From assembly GCA_030429735.1 (NCBI GenBank), contig JAUIET010000004.1:248001-312000 (forward strand): 64,000 nucleotides of DNA, given 5' to 3'. The notes under the pieces are model-generated. The model ran no database searches and was not told the DNA's origin. It was given only the letters and a program-made list of their open reading frames with translations. This stretch comes from Gammaproteobacteria bacterium (GTDB taxonomy: Bacteria > Pseudomonadota > Gammaproteobacteria > Pseudomonadales > JAUIET01). The translations under genes were made by a program, and so were the position numbers. Positions 53,190-62,560 of the stretch are shown here, one piece after another; within the stretch, counting starts at the first letter, position 1; every line of letters begins with the position of its first letter.

Positions 53190-55119
53190 GCGATTGTGGA
53201 ACCATAAACCCATCAAAAAATTGACTTAGCGCATCAAACGCTGTGAGAGGCACGATGTTGGCAACGTGCTGATCGGGGCGAACTACAACCATACAACCTG
53301 AAAGCCGATCTATGCCGCGTTGATCAAAAATATCGCTGCTCGGATTTGTGTGGAATACTTTCTCATAATCTCTTAAGCCGTACTTTCCTTTTGCTGGCCA
53401 AAGAAAATTCGGCAAGTCTTGGATCGCCAGATCGCTTTGCTGAAAAACCGCATAAACATCAATGACTGAATCAATATCAGCGTTACGTGGCGTATATTTT
53501 TGTACTGGAGAAGTTTTCGAAGTTGCCAGAAATTCTACCAGCTGGGAAACAGTTGAAGATGCATCTGCAGGGCTTTGTTGATCACCAAACACAAATATGC
53601 GCCACCGACCGTCGGCTTTGATCAGGTGTCCCAGGTGTTGTGGCCTGCCGTCAGCAATTCGAATCACTTTTGCTGAATGGAAACGTTGACCTATCTTAAA
53701 GCCGTTGGCCAGGTGTTGATTCTCGGCTCCTGTGCAAATGTAGGAAAAGTCGTACTGAATTGATGTGCCAGCAATAAACCCGTTTTGTCGTGCGATAAAT
53801 TTCTCAATATCTGCCGTATCGGTTTTTCCCTTGCCAGAGCTGTTGTCAGCTCCAGGTTGAGTAGCTACCAGCGCCGACATCTGTTTGTCCGCGTCAATAA
53901 GCATCTGTGCGACTTTTCGCCGCTCTGAGGAATAGGTTTGCAGCACTTTAGCCCGGCATTTTCCTTGTAATACGGAAGCCAGCTTCCAACCCAGATTAAA
54001 GGTATCGGGCAATGATGTGTTCAACCCCCAGCCACCTTTCGGGCTGTGTGTGTGGCACGCATCACCGGCGACAAATGCGCGCGGGATAAGCTTATCTGCA
54101 TTTTCCTGAGGTCTGTCATCAAATCTCTCAGCAAGACGTTGCCCAACCTCGTAGATTGACCACCAGGCAACCTCTTTCACTTCCAGCTTATAAGGGTTCA
54201 TGATGCGTTGCGCCTTGGTAATAACATCATCAACACTTAGGTCAAGATTCGACGCTCTCTGGTTCATCCTCAACAGATCGAGTTCCACATATAAGCGAAC
54301 AAGGTAACCACCTTCACGCGGTACGAGCATCACCGCGCCGTTGTCCTTTGATTGGATAAAGCTCTTTACCCGGATATCCGGAAAATCTGTTACCAACAAC
54401 ACGTCCATAACCCCCCAGGCCTTTTTCGCCGAGTCACCTTGTAACTCTATCGAGAGGCTTTTCCTAACGGCGCTTCTTGCACCGTCGCAGCCCACTGCGT
54501 ATCGTGCCCTGATAGTTTCGACTACGGGAGTTCGAGCGGAATCGCCGCGTTCAAACGTCGCGGTGATTGGGTATGCGCTCAAGTCCTGGGTTGTAGCGGG
54601 GTCAATGTGCAAATCCAGTAGCTTGCGCTGGTAGTGGGGTACGAGATGGGTAACTGATTTCTCCATGCCATCCAGCAAAATATCGTGTAGCCGGGCCTGA
54701 TTGACAACGCAATGCGTAAACTCAGACAAGCCAAGCCGTGCATCAGACACTTTATGCGTGCGCTTTATATGCGCTGGGCGCTCTGCATCGGGTTCCCAGA
54801 ACGCATTCTGGTGAAGCTGGTAAGCCTCTTTGACAAGTTCATTGCTATTGAATGCCTCCATAATCTCCATCGTGCGACATGAGATACCATCAGCTTGACC
54901 AAACAAAAGAGGCCCGGATTTCTGATCAACAATGCAGCTTGTAATATCAGTAAATTCAGACAGCTGCCGTGCCAAAGTCAAGCCCGCGGGACCGCAGCCC
55001 ACCACCAACACGTCGACTTCGTTCGGCAGGTCCACAATAGGAGGGGCAGGTGATGGCTCACGAACTGCGTCTGGGATTTGGTAGTTACCGGGTTTGAAAC
55101 CGTTTAGATGATATTGCAT
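53179..55119 (-). CDS. FAD-dependent aromatic hydroxylase (phenol 2-monooxygenase / MobA type)
   Basis: I start at the ATG at 55119 with an AAGGAG ribosome-binding site 7 nt upstream, giving 646 aa. The FAD site is VLVVGCGPAGLTLARQL near residue 38, VGCDGARSAVRKSL near 210 contains the DG motif, and FVAGDACHTHSPKGGWGLN near 335 the GD motif, followed by DTFNLGWKLA. A C-terminal thioredoxin-like domain completes the phenol-hydroxylase plan. It ortho-hydroxylates a phenolic substrate with NAD(P)H and O2. It stands alone beside the metal efflux operon; it could join the ring-degradation genes of region 1. Confidence 0.9.
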   Translation of the reverse strand: MQYHLNGFKPGNYQIPDAVREPSPAPPIVDLPNEVDVLVVGCGPAGLTLARQLSEFTDITSCIVDQKSGPLLFGQADGISCRTMEIMEAFNSNELVKEAYQLHQNAFWEPDAERPAHIKRTHKVSDARLGLSEFTHCVVNQARLHDILLDGMEKSVTHLVPHYQRKLLDLHIDPATTQDLSAYPITATFERGDSARTPVVETIRARYAVGCDGARSAVRKSLSIELQGDSAKKAWGVMDVLLVTDFPDIRVKSFIQSKDNGAVMLVPREGGYLVRLYVELDLLRMNQRASNLDLSVDDVITKAQRIMNPYKLEVKEVAWWSIYEVGQRLAERFDDRPQENADKLIPRAFVAGDACHTHSPKGGWGLNTSLPDTFNLGWKLASVLQGKCRAKVLQTYSSERRKVAQMLIDADKQMSALVATQPGADNSSGKGKTDTADIEKFIARQNGFIAGTSIQYDFSYICTGAENQHLANGFKIGQRFHSAKVIRIADGRPQHLGHLIKADGRWRIFVFGDQQSPADASSTVSQLVEFLATSKTSPVQKYTPRNADIDSVIDVYAVFQQSDLAIQDLPNFLWPAKGKYGLRDYEKVFHTNPSSDIFDQRGIDRLSGCMVVVRPDQHVANIVPLTAFDALSQFFDGFMVPQSLTQ

Positions 55120-55178
55120 TACGTACTCCTTCTCGCCGTCAGCGGTGTCCAAGCAATGATTCATTGCAGACGATGCGA

Positions 55179-56660
55179 CTACCTCACCAATTCACAGCTT
55201 CTTACAGGACTGTGCAATAGATAGTCTTCTGTGCGAATTTGTTCAGCACAGAGCACCTCAGCGAGCTGCTGTTGAACAGAAATATACTCAGGTAACCCCG
55301 CGATGTTCTTTAACTGATAAGGATCATTTGACAAGTCATATAGTTCTTCGGCTGGGCGTTTCTGGGTATGAAGAGAAAACAACGGTTCAATTCGCTTTCT
55401 TGTTGTCGGGTCTGATAGCAGGCCAGGATAGGCTTCTAGAAAGCGGGGCGGATCTCCGACTGGCCATCGGTCATGATAATAATTTCGGATATAAGCAAAC
55501 CGCTTGGAGTGTACTGCGCGGCGGGGGTAGCGCAGGTTCTTTTCTCCTTCACGAATATTAAGCGAATGGCGTTCAAAGGCAGTGAAAGCGTAAGTACTGC
55601 CCGGGTCGTTGATGCCGTAATTTGCTTCAAAGACCGCCGTTAGACTTTTTCCTGTCATCTCTTTTGGAACACTAATTCCAGCGAGATCCAAGAATGTTGG
55701 TGCAAGATCTGTGAGACTTGTCAGGCTTTCAATGCGGCGACCCGGCTCTACCACTGGCGGCCAACGGACCACCAAAGGCACCCGAACTCCATACTCATAG
55801 TTTTGCGTTTTAGCTCTGGAAAACGGCATACCATTGTCAGAAGTAACAACAACAACGGTGTTTTCGAGTAAACCTCTCGATTCAAGTACTTGATACAAGG
55901 CGCCCACATCCTCGTCGAATAGCTCTACTTCATTAAGATAGGCGGAGATATAGCGTCCAACTGTGGCGTTCTTAGGCAAAAAATCTGGAATTTCCCTGTA
56001 ACTTTCTTCGGAAGCGAACCGATTTTCTACGGACATATCATACGGGCGATGAGGTTCTACCGAACCTACCCAAAATGAAAATGGTTTACCGACATCGCGT
56101 TGGTCAAGAAACAGTTCGAAGTTCTTTACCAGGTCAATTTGCCCCAGGTGTGGGGACAAATTTCTTTTCGCAGCGTTGAAACTCTTGCCGGTAGGGCTAA
56201 GACCGGTTGATCGCTTTTCCAGAACTCCTGGTCCCCACCCTTTACCGGTATAGGCAACTTCATAACCACCCGCCATGAGTAAGTCCTGATAACTGATTAA
56301 CTCACTGGTAAATTTTCCATGAAGAAGCCCAGCTGAGCCCAACCTCCAGGTATGTTGCCCGGATATGATCGCTGAGCGCGATGCCGTGCAAGTAGGTGAG
56401 GGCGCATACGCGCGTTCGAAGTAAAGGCCTTCATGCGCAATTCGGTCTATATTCGGTGTATTGACCGCTGAGTAACCCGCCGATGAAAGATGCTCCCATG
56501 ATTGGTCATCAGACATAATCAATAAAATATTGGGCCTGCTGCCTTCCAACAGTGCGATGTCCTTGCTGCAGCCTGCCAAAAGGTACACAAGTAGTGCAAG
56601 AGTCAGCGTGCTGTGGAGCAATGGGCGCTCCTTAGTCATAAAACAGGAGAGTTTTTCCAC
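55179..56660 (-). CDS. Sulfatase lipoprotein (formylglycine type)
   Basis: A 493-aa protein starting at GTG whose first base is the last base of the upstream stop (TAGTG); the ATG at 56639 is an alternative and gives a cleaner signal peptide. The lipobox is YLLAGC near residue 31. Sulfatase marks are PNILLIMSDDQSWEHL near 44, the formylglycine site CTASR near 88, HRPYDM near 200 and VTSDNGMPF near 270. The C-T-A-S-R form is like that of sulfamidase-related sulfatases. It is anchored to a membrane and coupled to the LTA-synthase-like gene. Confidence 0.9.
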   Translation of the reverse strand: MEKLSCFMTKERPLLHSTLTLALLVYLLAGCSKDIALLEGSRPNILLIMSDDQSWEHLSSAGYSAVNTPNIDRIAHEGLYFERAYAPSPTCTASRSAIISGQHTWRLGSAGLLHGKFTSELISYQDLLMAGGYEVAYTGKGWGPGVLEKRSTGLSPTGKSFNAAKRNLSPHLGQIDLVKNFELFLDQRDVGKPFSFWVGSVEPHRPYDMSVENRFASEESYREIPDFLPKNATVGRYISAYLNEVELFDEDVGALYQVLESRGLLENTVVVVTSDNGMPFSRAKTQNYEYGVRVPLVVRWPPVVEPGRRIESLTSLTDLAPTFLDLAGISVPKEMTGKSLTAVFEANYGINDPGSTYAFTAFERHSLNIREGEKNLRYPRRAVHSKRFAYIRNYYHDRWPVGDPPRFLEAYPGLLSDPTTRKRIEPLFSLHTQKRPAEELYDLSNDPYQLKNIAGLPEYISVQQQLAEVLCAEQIRTEDYLLHSPVRSCELVR

Positions 56661-58336
56661 TATTTGAATTCACCTGAACCAACCAATCCTTCTCTAACAT
56701 AAGTGTCATGCTTTATGCTGTATCGGGTCATCTTGATAATATGCCGGCCCTGCGTGCCGCGCTTGTTGTAAAAAAAGTATTCTTTGCTGCGATCGTTGCT
56801 AATCGCTGAATCGTTCATAAGATCAAAGCCCTGCATGTCGGGATTGATGGGCAGGCCTACCTCGTCGAGCAGTGTTGGAGCAATATCAAGTATCGACGTT
56901 GGCGTTTCCTTATACTTCAGTGCAACGCTGCCTTCATCACCAATCGGTTTAATCATCATGATTGCTCTGGATCGTGCTCTGGCGTATTCGAGTCCGAATC
57001 TGAAATCCTCGTTTTCACTGAGCTTACGAAGCTTGCCATTCTCATAGGCAAAACCGGAGCCATGATCGCTGTTGACTATTATTAAAGAGTTCTTGAAACG
57101 ACCGAGGCGTTTTAACTCAGCAATATAGTCTGTAATAACCTTGTTGGCGCACTCCGTGTGTGTCTTTGGACTGGTCTTATACTCTTTGCCAAATTCACAA
57201 TTACTGCTGAGCGTATGGGGGAAATGAGGAATCAAGAGGTGCAGTAGCTGGTAGCGTCCATTCGCTGGCAGATTTTTCTCATTTGCCATCATGATTTTAG
57301 AACTGTTGTAAGAGATATTCGGCGCTGAAGTACTTAGCAGGTTCTTGTAACGAAGCTGGTCAGCGTCTGTGTCAGCTAGAAACACGCTACTTATCCGTGT
57401 TGGGAGTACGCTAAAAACCCAAAGCTTAACCAGGCTTTTACGGTCTTCCGACGGATCATTTTTCACTATGGATTTATGAAAAAGCACAGAATCAAACTGG
57501 TTTATCTTAAAATCGAACACGGGATGCATCACGGCAGAGGTGGAATAGCCAGCTTCATTCAAGGTATGCAGATAAGAGTCTTGTTTCGCTAAAGCAGATT
57601 GCTGGAACTCAATGGGTGGAGACTTGAAATCATAGTTCTTTCCAAGAAACATGGATGGCAGAGACATTTCCGTGCGACCGAAAACACTGGTATTGTTCGA
57701 GAACATTACGAAGCCACCCAGCTTTTTCTCAAGCTCAGGGGTCACCGTATTGCTAAACAATTCGGTTTGATACTCATCCATCACAAAGTGATAGATATTG
57801 GGCAGCTGACGCTGCCCGGCCGGTTCGTCCATGGCGCCCAATTGCTGACTCCCGCTGTCACCGATGCCTTCGGTTGAGGCCAGTTTTACCAGGTCCAAAG
57901 CAATGAAGGCTATTGCAATGAAAGCGGCACTTCGCAGATACAGTTCGGTTTTGGCATTGTTTCGCAATAAGAATGCTGCTACAAAAACAATGCAGCCTAT
58001 GGATGCCAACCAAATGGTCTGATAACGCATTGCAAACCAGGTGTTTAGCCCTAATTGATATATCCAAAAAAACGGTATTATCAGTAGTGCAGTCCAGATA
58101 AGAAAATTACTTAAACGCAGCTTGCCTAGATACATGCTCAGTTTTATGCACAAAAAACACAGTGCCGCTACTAGCAATGCAATCAGCACAAAAGGCAGCA
58201 CTATGCTGACGTCCGCGGCAAGATCCTGCTGGTTTTTAAGAAAAAGAACGATTGCAGTGGATGCGAAAATCAACCAAGGCCCTGCCAACATCGAAAGATA
58301 GGCTGACAAGGGCAGGGTAGTGGCATGCTGTTTCAT
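56660..58336 (-). CDS. Membrane sulfatase-fold hydrolase/transferase, LTA-synthase-like
   Basis: A protein of about 558 aa from the ATG at 58336 (a TTG at 58351 is possible). Four or five N-terminal membrane helices are followed by an exported alkaline-phosphatase-superfamily domain: NIYHFVMDEYQTELF near residue 180, a Thr/Ser nucleophile region GRTEMSLPSM, LIPHFPH and VNSDHGSGF. This plan is shared by lipoteichoic acid synthase and phosphoethanolamine transferases, which move phospho-groups onto surface glycans. The absence of an arylsulfatase C-x-P-S-R site argues for transfer rather than sulfatase action. It is coupled to the sulfatase gene downstream. Confidence 0.8.
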   Translation of the reverse strand: MKQHATTLPLSAYLSMLAGPWLIFASTAIVLFLKNQQDLAADVSIVLPFVLIALLVAALCFLCIKLSMYLGKLRLSNFLIWTALLIIPFFWIYQLGLNTWFAMRYQTIWLASIGCIVFVAAFLLRNNAKTELYLRSAAFIAIAFIALDLVKLASTEGIGDSGSQQLGAMDEPAGQRQLPNIYHFVMDEYQTELFSNTVTPELEKKLGGFVMFSNNTSVFGRTEMSLPSMFLGKNYDFKSPPIEFQQSALAKQDSYLHTLNEAGYSTSAVMHPVFDFKINQFDSVLFHKSIVKNDPSEDRKSLVKLWVFSVLPTRISSVFLADTDADQLRYKNLLSTSAPNISYNSSKIMMANEKNLPANGRYQLLHLLIPHFPHTLSSNCEFGKEYKTSPKTHTECANKVITDYIAELKRLGRFKNSLIIVNSDHGSGFAYENGKLRKLSENEDFRFGLEYARARSRAIMMIKPIGDEGSVALKYKETPTSILDIAPTLLDEVGLPINPDMQGFDLMNDSAISNDRSKEYFFYNKRGTQGRHIIKMTRYSIKHDTYVREGLVGSGEFK

Positions 58337-58612
58337 AATACGATGTACCAATGGTTTTCAAGAAACGCACCTTATATTCAGTACGCTTAGCGAACTCTGT
58401 TTGCTGTTTAGTCAGCGGTGCTGATTCCGAACAAGTAAACCCGATTGACTGCATATTGGTCAAGGTACTGCTGCCGCTTAACGCGCTGGTAAAGTAGTAA
58501 TCTTAAAACGCGGTTTAAGAAAGAACTGTGTTAGATTAAAACCAATTTTGCGGGCGCGGCACACTGGGAAGAGCGTCTAATATCGATTGTCGAAGATAAA
58601 GGAGTTTCTAAC

Positions 58613-59476
58613 TTGAAACGCTCTCATCCGATGCTGTGTGTTTTCGCGATAGTGCTGCTCGCATCGTCTTGCTTAAAACCAGAAGAGCCCGCGTTTACCA
58701 TTCTTGGAATTGGGCAATCAAACATGGTTGGGGCTTCCACTTTTGGTCAGGCAGATCTCTCCAGAAATGAAAACGTCGAGGTTTGGAACCCAAAGTTATC
58801 CCGTTGGGTTGTTGGAGAAATCAGCGAATCGTTCCCCAAGTTAACCGGAATGAACAGTGGCGGAAATATCGCCTGGTTTGCCGCTAAAGAGTATCAGCGC
58901 CGATACGGCGGAAAAGTTCGCGTTGTTATAGATGCCTGTGGTGGCCGGCCTATAGACGACTGGTTGAATGAGCTGGGCACAATAGACTGCGTGATGAAAA
59001 CCAATAAAATTACAGACAACCGATTTCTTAGTGCGATGAAGCAGCTACAGGCCGCAAATGTGCGGCAGGTTGATCTGGTGATTTTTGCTCAAGGAGAGTC
59101 GAACAATAATAAAACAGGCCGCTCTCAGATCAACACATTTGAGGAATATCGAGATGCCGTTGGCGAGTTGGTGGCCAGACTGGCGCGGGAACCCAACATA
59201 GGCAATAAAACGCCTTTTATCATGACTGAACTGGTAGACGTTACCAATGCCAAAGGCGAACGGTCACCACAGAGTCATCGGAATGATGTGATCAGCAATC
59301 TTGGAAACGAAACCGTGGATACCAACCCTTACACCAGAACGGCTCGTGCAACTGTCGACAATGGTGAGTACCCGCCAAATAATGACCTACACCACTGGAA
59401 CACAAAAGGCCTTGAAGTGATGGGGAAAAGAGTAATCGATGCATTGGAAGAGGTTTATCAGGACGTTGGCCGCTAG
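58613..59476 (+). CDS. SGNH-hydrolase lipoprotein, carbohydrate acetylesterase-like
   Basis: A 287-aa lipoprotein starting at TTG with AAGGAG 8 nt upstream. The lipobox is LLASSC near residue 20. SGNH blocks are visible: LGIGQSNMVGAS near 32 (catalytic Ser), GGRPIDDW near 114, FAQGESNNN near 160 (Gly/Gln-Glu-Ser) and NDLHHWNTKG near 265 (Asp-x-x-His). This is the sialate O-acetylesterase-like branch, which removes acetyl groups from sugars. It faces divergently from the LTA-synthase-like gene across about 275 bp. Confidence 0.88.
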   Translation: MKRSHPMLCVFAIVLLASSCLKPEEPAFTILGIGQSNMVGASTFGQADLSRNENVEVWNPKLSRWVVGEISESFPKLTGMNSGGNIAWFAAKEYQRRYGGKVRVVIDACGGRPIDDWLNELGTIDCVMKTNKITDNRFLSAMKQLQAANVRQVDLVIFAQGESNNNKTGRSQINTFEEYRDAVGELVARLAREPNIGNKTPFIMTELVDVTNAKGERSPQSHRNDVISNLGNETVDTNPYTRTARATVDNGEYPPNNDLHHWNTKGLEVMGKRVIDALEEVYQDVGR

Positions 59477-59611
59477 AGCAATGACTCGAGTGCTTTAGCT
59501 CAACAATAGATCATTTAACATAATATATATTATACGCAGTATGGTATTGTGTTTGTTCATGTGAGCCGCCAACATTAAGCACAACTCATTCGTACAAGAA
59601 TCGCGTTATTG

Positions 59612-60814
59612 ATGGACGCTTCCGACACTCTGGCGTTTACCCGCCAATCCATCAGCTCAAATCGTTTGCGCTGCTTTTTAACGACCTTGGGCATTGCAAT
59701 TGGTGTTGCCGCGGTTGTGTTGCTGACATCGTTTGGTGCAGGCCTTGAACATTATATTGTCGGTCAGTTCAGCCAGTTTGGTTCACATAACCTGGTGATC
59801 ACACCGGGCAAACCAGACACCGTTGGAATCGGTCCGCCCGGGGTTGTAAACACCCAACGCCCGCTCACTATTGAAGATGCTGCGGCCGTTGCCGACCTGC
59901 CTGGTGTTGAGGCATCAATTCCTGTCAGGGTTGGCACTCTTGAGGTTAAAGCGAATGGTCGTGTCCGCGAGACGCTTGTTCTTGGCGGTACCTCAGAGAT
60001 AAACCAGTTACTTTTTCTGGAGCTTAAGCATGGTCAGTTCTTGCCCGATGACAGTTCTACATCACCGCGTGCACTTGCCGTGTTGGGCAGTACTGTGTTT
60101 CGTGATCTGTATGTGGACAAGAGCCCGCTTGGCGACCGCATTCGAATTGCTGGCAGTCGTTTCAGAGTCATTGGTGTTCTTGAGGATAAAGGCGATGTTC
60201 TAGGCATAAACGTTGATGATTTAGTGATCATACCAGCGGCTCGTATGTTGGAATTGTATAACTCCGAGAGTTTGATGGAGATTGATGTACGTTATTCGGA
60301 GCATGCCGATCCCAAAGAATTGGTCGCCAGTATCAAGCGCCTGTTGATTTCAAGGCATTCGGTAGAAGACTTCAATGTAATTACCCAACAACAGATACTT
60401 GATTCATTAAGTTCAATTCTCGACGTTATTACGGCGGCCGTTGCCGGTTTAGGCGCCATATCACTGATCGTGGGCGGCGTAGGTATTTTCACGATTATGA
60501 CCATCTCTGTGCGAGAGCGGACACATGAAATAGGTTTATTGCGAGCGGTTGGCGCAACTCGTTTGCAGGTAAGAAATCTGTTTTTGAGCGAATCCGTCTT
60601 GTTGGCGATCATCGGCGCTTTTGTTGGGCTGCTGCTTGGAACCGTTCTGGTTCTGGGGCTGAGTTCGATAATAGCCGACCTGCCCGCGCGCCTTTCGCCT
60701 TTTTATATGCTTGCAGCGGTTCTGGTCGCTCTTGTCATTGGTATACTTGCCGGAATTGCGCCATCCAGCCGCGCTGCGCAATTGGCGCCCCTGGAGGCAT
60801 TGAGGGCTGATTAG
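59612..60814 (+). CDS. MacB/FtsX-type ABC transporter permease
   Basis: A 400-aa permease from the ATG at 59612. It has an N-terminal helix (CFLTTLGIAIGVAAVV), a MacB periplasmic core domain (about 45-250, VITPGKPDT, VPVRVGTLEV-like region), and three C-terminal helices with SVRERTHEIGLLRAVGATR near 300, the FtsX-type coupling loop. These permeases work with a LolD/MacB-type ATPase and usually an adaptor; neither is next to it in this window. An AT-rich palindrome (about 59517-59533) upstream could be promoter DNA. Confidence 0.88.
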   Translation: MDASDTLAFTRQSISSNRLRCFLTTLGIAIGVAAVVLLTSFGAGLEHYIVGQFSQFGSHNLVITPGKPDTVGIGPPGVVNTQRPLTIEDAAAVADLPGVEASIPVRVGTLEVKANGRVRETLVLGGTSEINQLLFLELKHGQFLPDDSSTSPRALAVLGSTVFRDLYVDKSPLGDRIRIAGSRFRVIGVLEDKGDVLGINVDDLVIIPAARMLELYNSESLMEIDVRYSEHADPKELVASIKRLLISRHSVEDFNVITQQQILDSLSSILDVITAAVAGLGAISLIVGGVGIFTIMTISVRERTHEIGLLRAVGATRLQVRNLFLSESVLLAIIGAFVGLLLGTVLVLGLSSIIADLPARLSPFYMLAAVLVALVIGILAGIAPSSRAAQLAPLEALRAD

Positions 60815-60837
60815 CTTATCAGTGAGTCGACTGACAC

Positions 60838-61998
60838 CTACTCGATAATAATTTTCAGACGCGAGTGCACTGTTTCCAACACACGCTCGCAATCGGCGCG
60901 GTCAGCGGCATGTATAATCACATGACCGAAGCGGCTGTAGGACGACGTAGTCGACACCAACCGATCACCAACACCGTAATACAGTTTTATTTCAATAACG
61001 CCGGCCAAAGCCAATGAGCTTTGAACGCCAGATATTTGTTTGACGATGCCATCTTCTGAAAACATGAAGTCGATCATTGCCACTCGGTTGTAAGCGACAG
61101 TATCACTGATAAGACGCTCTCTGAATGCAGCCCAGGCAACCAGTTGTTGGTACACGTTGAAACCCGTTACCATTTCGACCAGGCTGGAAATCGCGTCGCC
61201 GGCTGCTCTGTTATGTCCTTCAATAATATAGGCCTTGCCGTTGTGAATCTTGAGCTCAGTATGAGATGGCCCGTTTTTCATCCCCAAGACCGTTAGGAAT
61301 TGGCGTACGGTATCCCAAATAAGCGCATGATCTTCCTGCTCTAAAGTGGCCGGAAATACATGTCTTTTTTCAATAAATGTGTTGGGGTCTACTGTCTTCT
61401 CCGTAACACCAATTAATTGGTGCTCGCCGGCAAAGCTAAATACTTCAACCGAAAATTCCCTCCCCTCAATGTATCGCTCGGCCAACAAAGGGTAACTGGG
61501 TGCGATATTTTCACTGGCCGCGTCCAGCCGATTAATTCTAGATATGTTCTGGCTTGCGACACCTTGGCGCGGCTTGAGAACAATGTCGCCCTGCTCTTCC
61601 AAGAACTGTTGCAGTTGTGCCTCGTTGTGAACCAGTGTATAGGCAACCCCATTGAGCGCACTCGCTGCGAGTACACTTCGCATCGCGTATTTATCCTTCA
61701 GCAGGGTCTGATCGGCACAACTTGCATACTCAATATTGAAACGATTGCTTATTTCTGACGCGATTGTTAGGGCACTCTCTGCCGATGTGAGGCAAGCCAC
61801 TATATTGCGCTTACGACACAGTGCTTCAACATAGTCCCACAGGTTGGGATCATGTTCGTAGTCGAGCAGTATGGTTTCGGTGGCCGTGCCTGGTTCAAAC
61901 AGCTTTGGCTTTTGAATGAGTGCGTAAGGAACCTGATAGTACTCGCACCAGTCGAGAATCCATTGACCTGCACCGATCAACAATAACTCCGGTTTCAA
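60838..61998 (-). CDS. ATP-grasp family ligase
   Basis: I start at the TTG at 61998 (MKPELLLIGAGQWILDWCEYY), 9 nt after a GGAGG ribosome-binding site, giving 386-387 aa; a TTG at 62040 is less likely. ATP-grasp marks are LLKDKYAMRSVL near residue 100, DIVLKPRQGVASQNI near 140, LLAERYIEGREFSVE near 180 and YIIEGHNRAAGD near 258 (metal-binding E and N). These enzymes ligate a carboxylate to an amine or thiol through an acyl phosphate. No obvious partner lies next to it. Product unknown. Confidence 0.88.
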   Translation of the reverse strand: MKPELLLIGAGQWILDWCEYYQVPYALIQKPKLFEPGTATETILLDYEHDPNLWDYVEALCRKRNIVACLTSAESALTIASEISNRFNIEYASCADQTLLKDKYAMRSVLAASALNGVAYTLVHNEAQLQQFLEEQGDIVLKPRQGVASQNISRINRLDAASENIAPSYPLLAERYIEGREFSVEVFSFAGEHQLIGVTEKTVDPNTFIEKRHVFPATLEQEDHALIWDTVRQFLTVLGMKNGPSHTELKIHNGKAYIIEGHNRAAGDAISSLVEMVTGFNVYQQLVAWAAFRERLISDTVAYNRVAMIDFMFSEDGIVKQISGVQSSLALAGVIEIKLYYGVGDRLVSTTSSYSRFGHVIIHAADRADCERVLETVHSRLKIIIE

Positions 61999-62560
61999 CT
62001 CTGCACACCTCCCGCATGCGACAACAATACCTGCCCGCAATCTAGCGGGTATAACCAGGAGGAGATTTTACTGAATACAAGTGAAGTGAAAAATCAACCA
62101 ACAGGCTGGTTGATGCAATCGTTTCTTGATCATACAGTCTATATCCTAACGCGATTATAATTGTTTTCGCATAGCTCAGGCTAGTATTTGGTTTATGTCA
62201 CTATTACCTGATTTTTAGTGTTAGAGAAATTTATGGAAGGCCAAACTGACGATTGAATGCGTGTCGTCAGTTCGGTGGTATTGATTATGCCTAGTGGTAA
62301 CTGCCCCATGGCTGAAAAGTGCTCCGCCCTGCCCTGGCTTTGCACCTTATGATCCGTCTTTTCTTTCTTTGCAGGTTGATAGACCAAGCTTCGCTCTTCA
62401 TGGCCAACCGGCAAGCCATCAATATCACTTTCGAACAAATACTGTCTTATTCGTGGTCATATCGATTCGAGCAGAACACAGAAATGGCGAAAAAATTTAT
62501 AGCGCTGAAGAGTATTACGAAAAATAGGCGATCACGCAGGAATCCCCCAGCGCCGAGAGT
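61999..62560. other. Intergenic region between the M28 peptidase and the ATP-grasp gene
   Basis: About 560 bp with no supportable gene. A few short frames on both strands (for example 62294-62527 and 62319-62564) lack ribosome-binding sites and family-like sequence. A terminator-like hairpin for minus-strand transcription is at 62085-62114. The promoter of the ATP-grasp gene should lie between it and 62010. The stretch 62120-62560 may be a long 3' UTR of the peptidase gene or hold an unrecognised RNA. Confidence 0.4.
62085..62114 (-). terminator. Putative rho-independent terminator (minus strand)
   Basis: Read on the minus strand, an 8-bp perfect stem (ATCAACCA with TGGTTGAT, positions 62114-62107 and 62100-62093) with a 6-nt loop is followed by a run of T. 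The stem is AT-rich, so strength is moderate. It would end transcription coming from the M28 gene before the ATP-grasp gene. Confidence 0.5.

Noticed and set aside
53179-55164. Longer start for the FAD monooxygenase at 55164
   Set aside because: The ATG at 55119 has an AAGGAG site at ideal spacing; the longer N-terminus covers that site.
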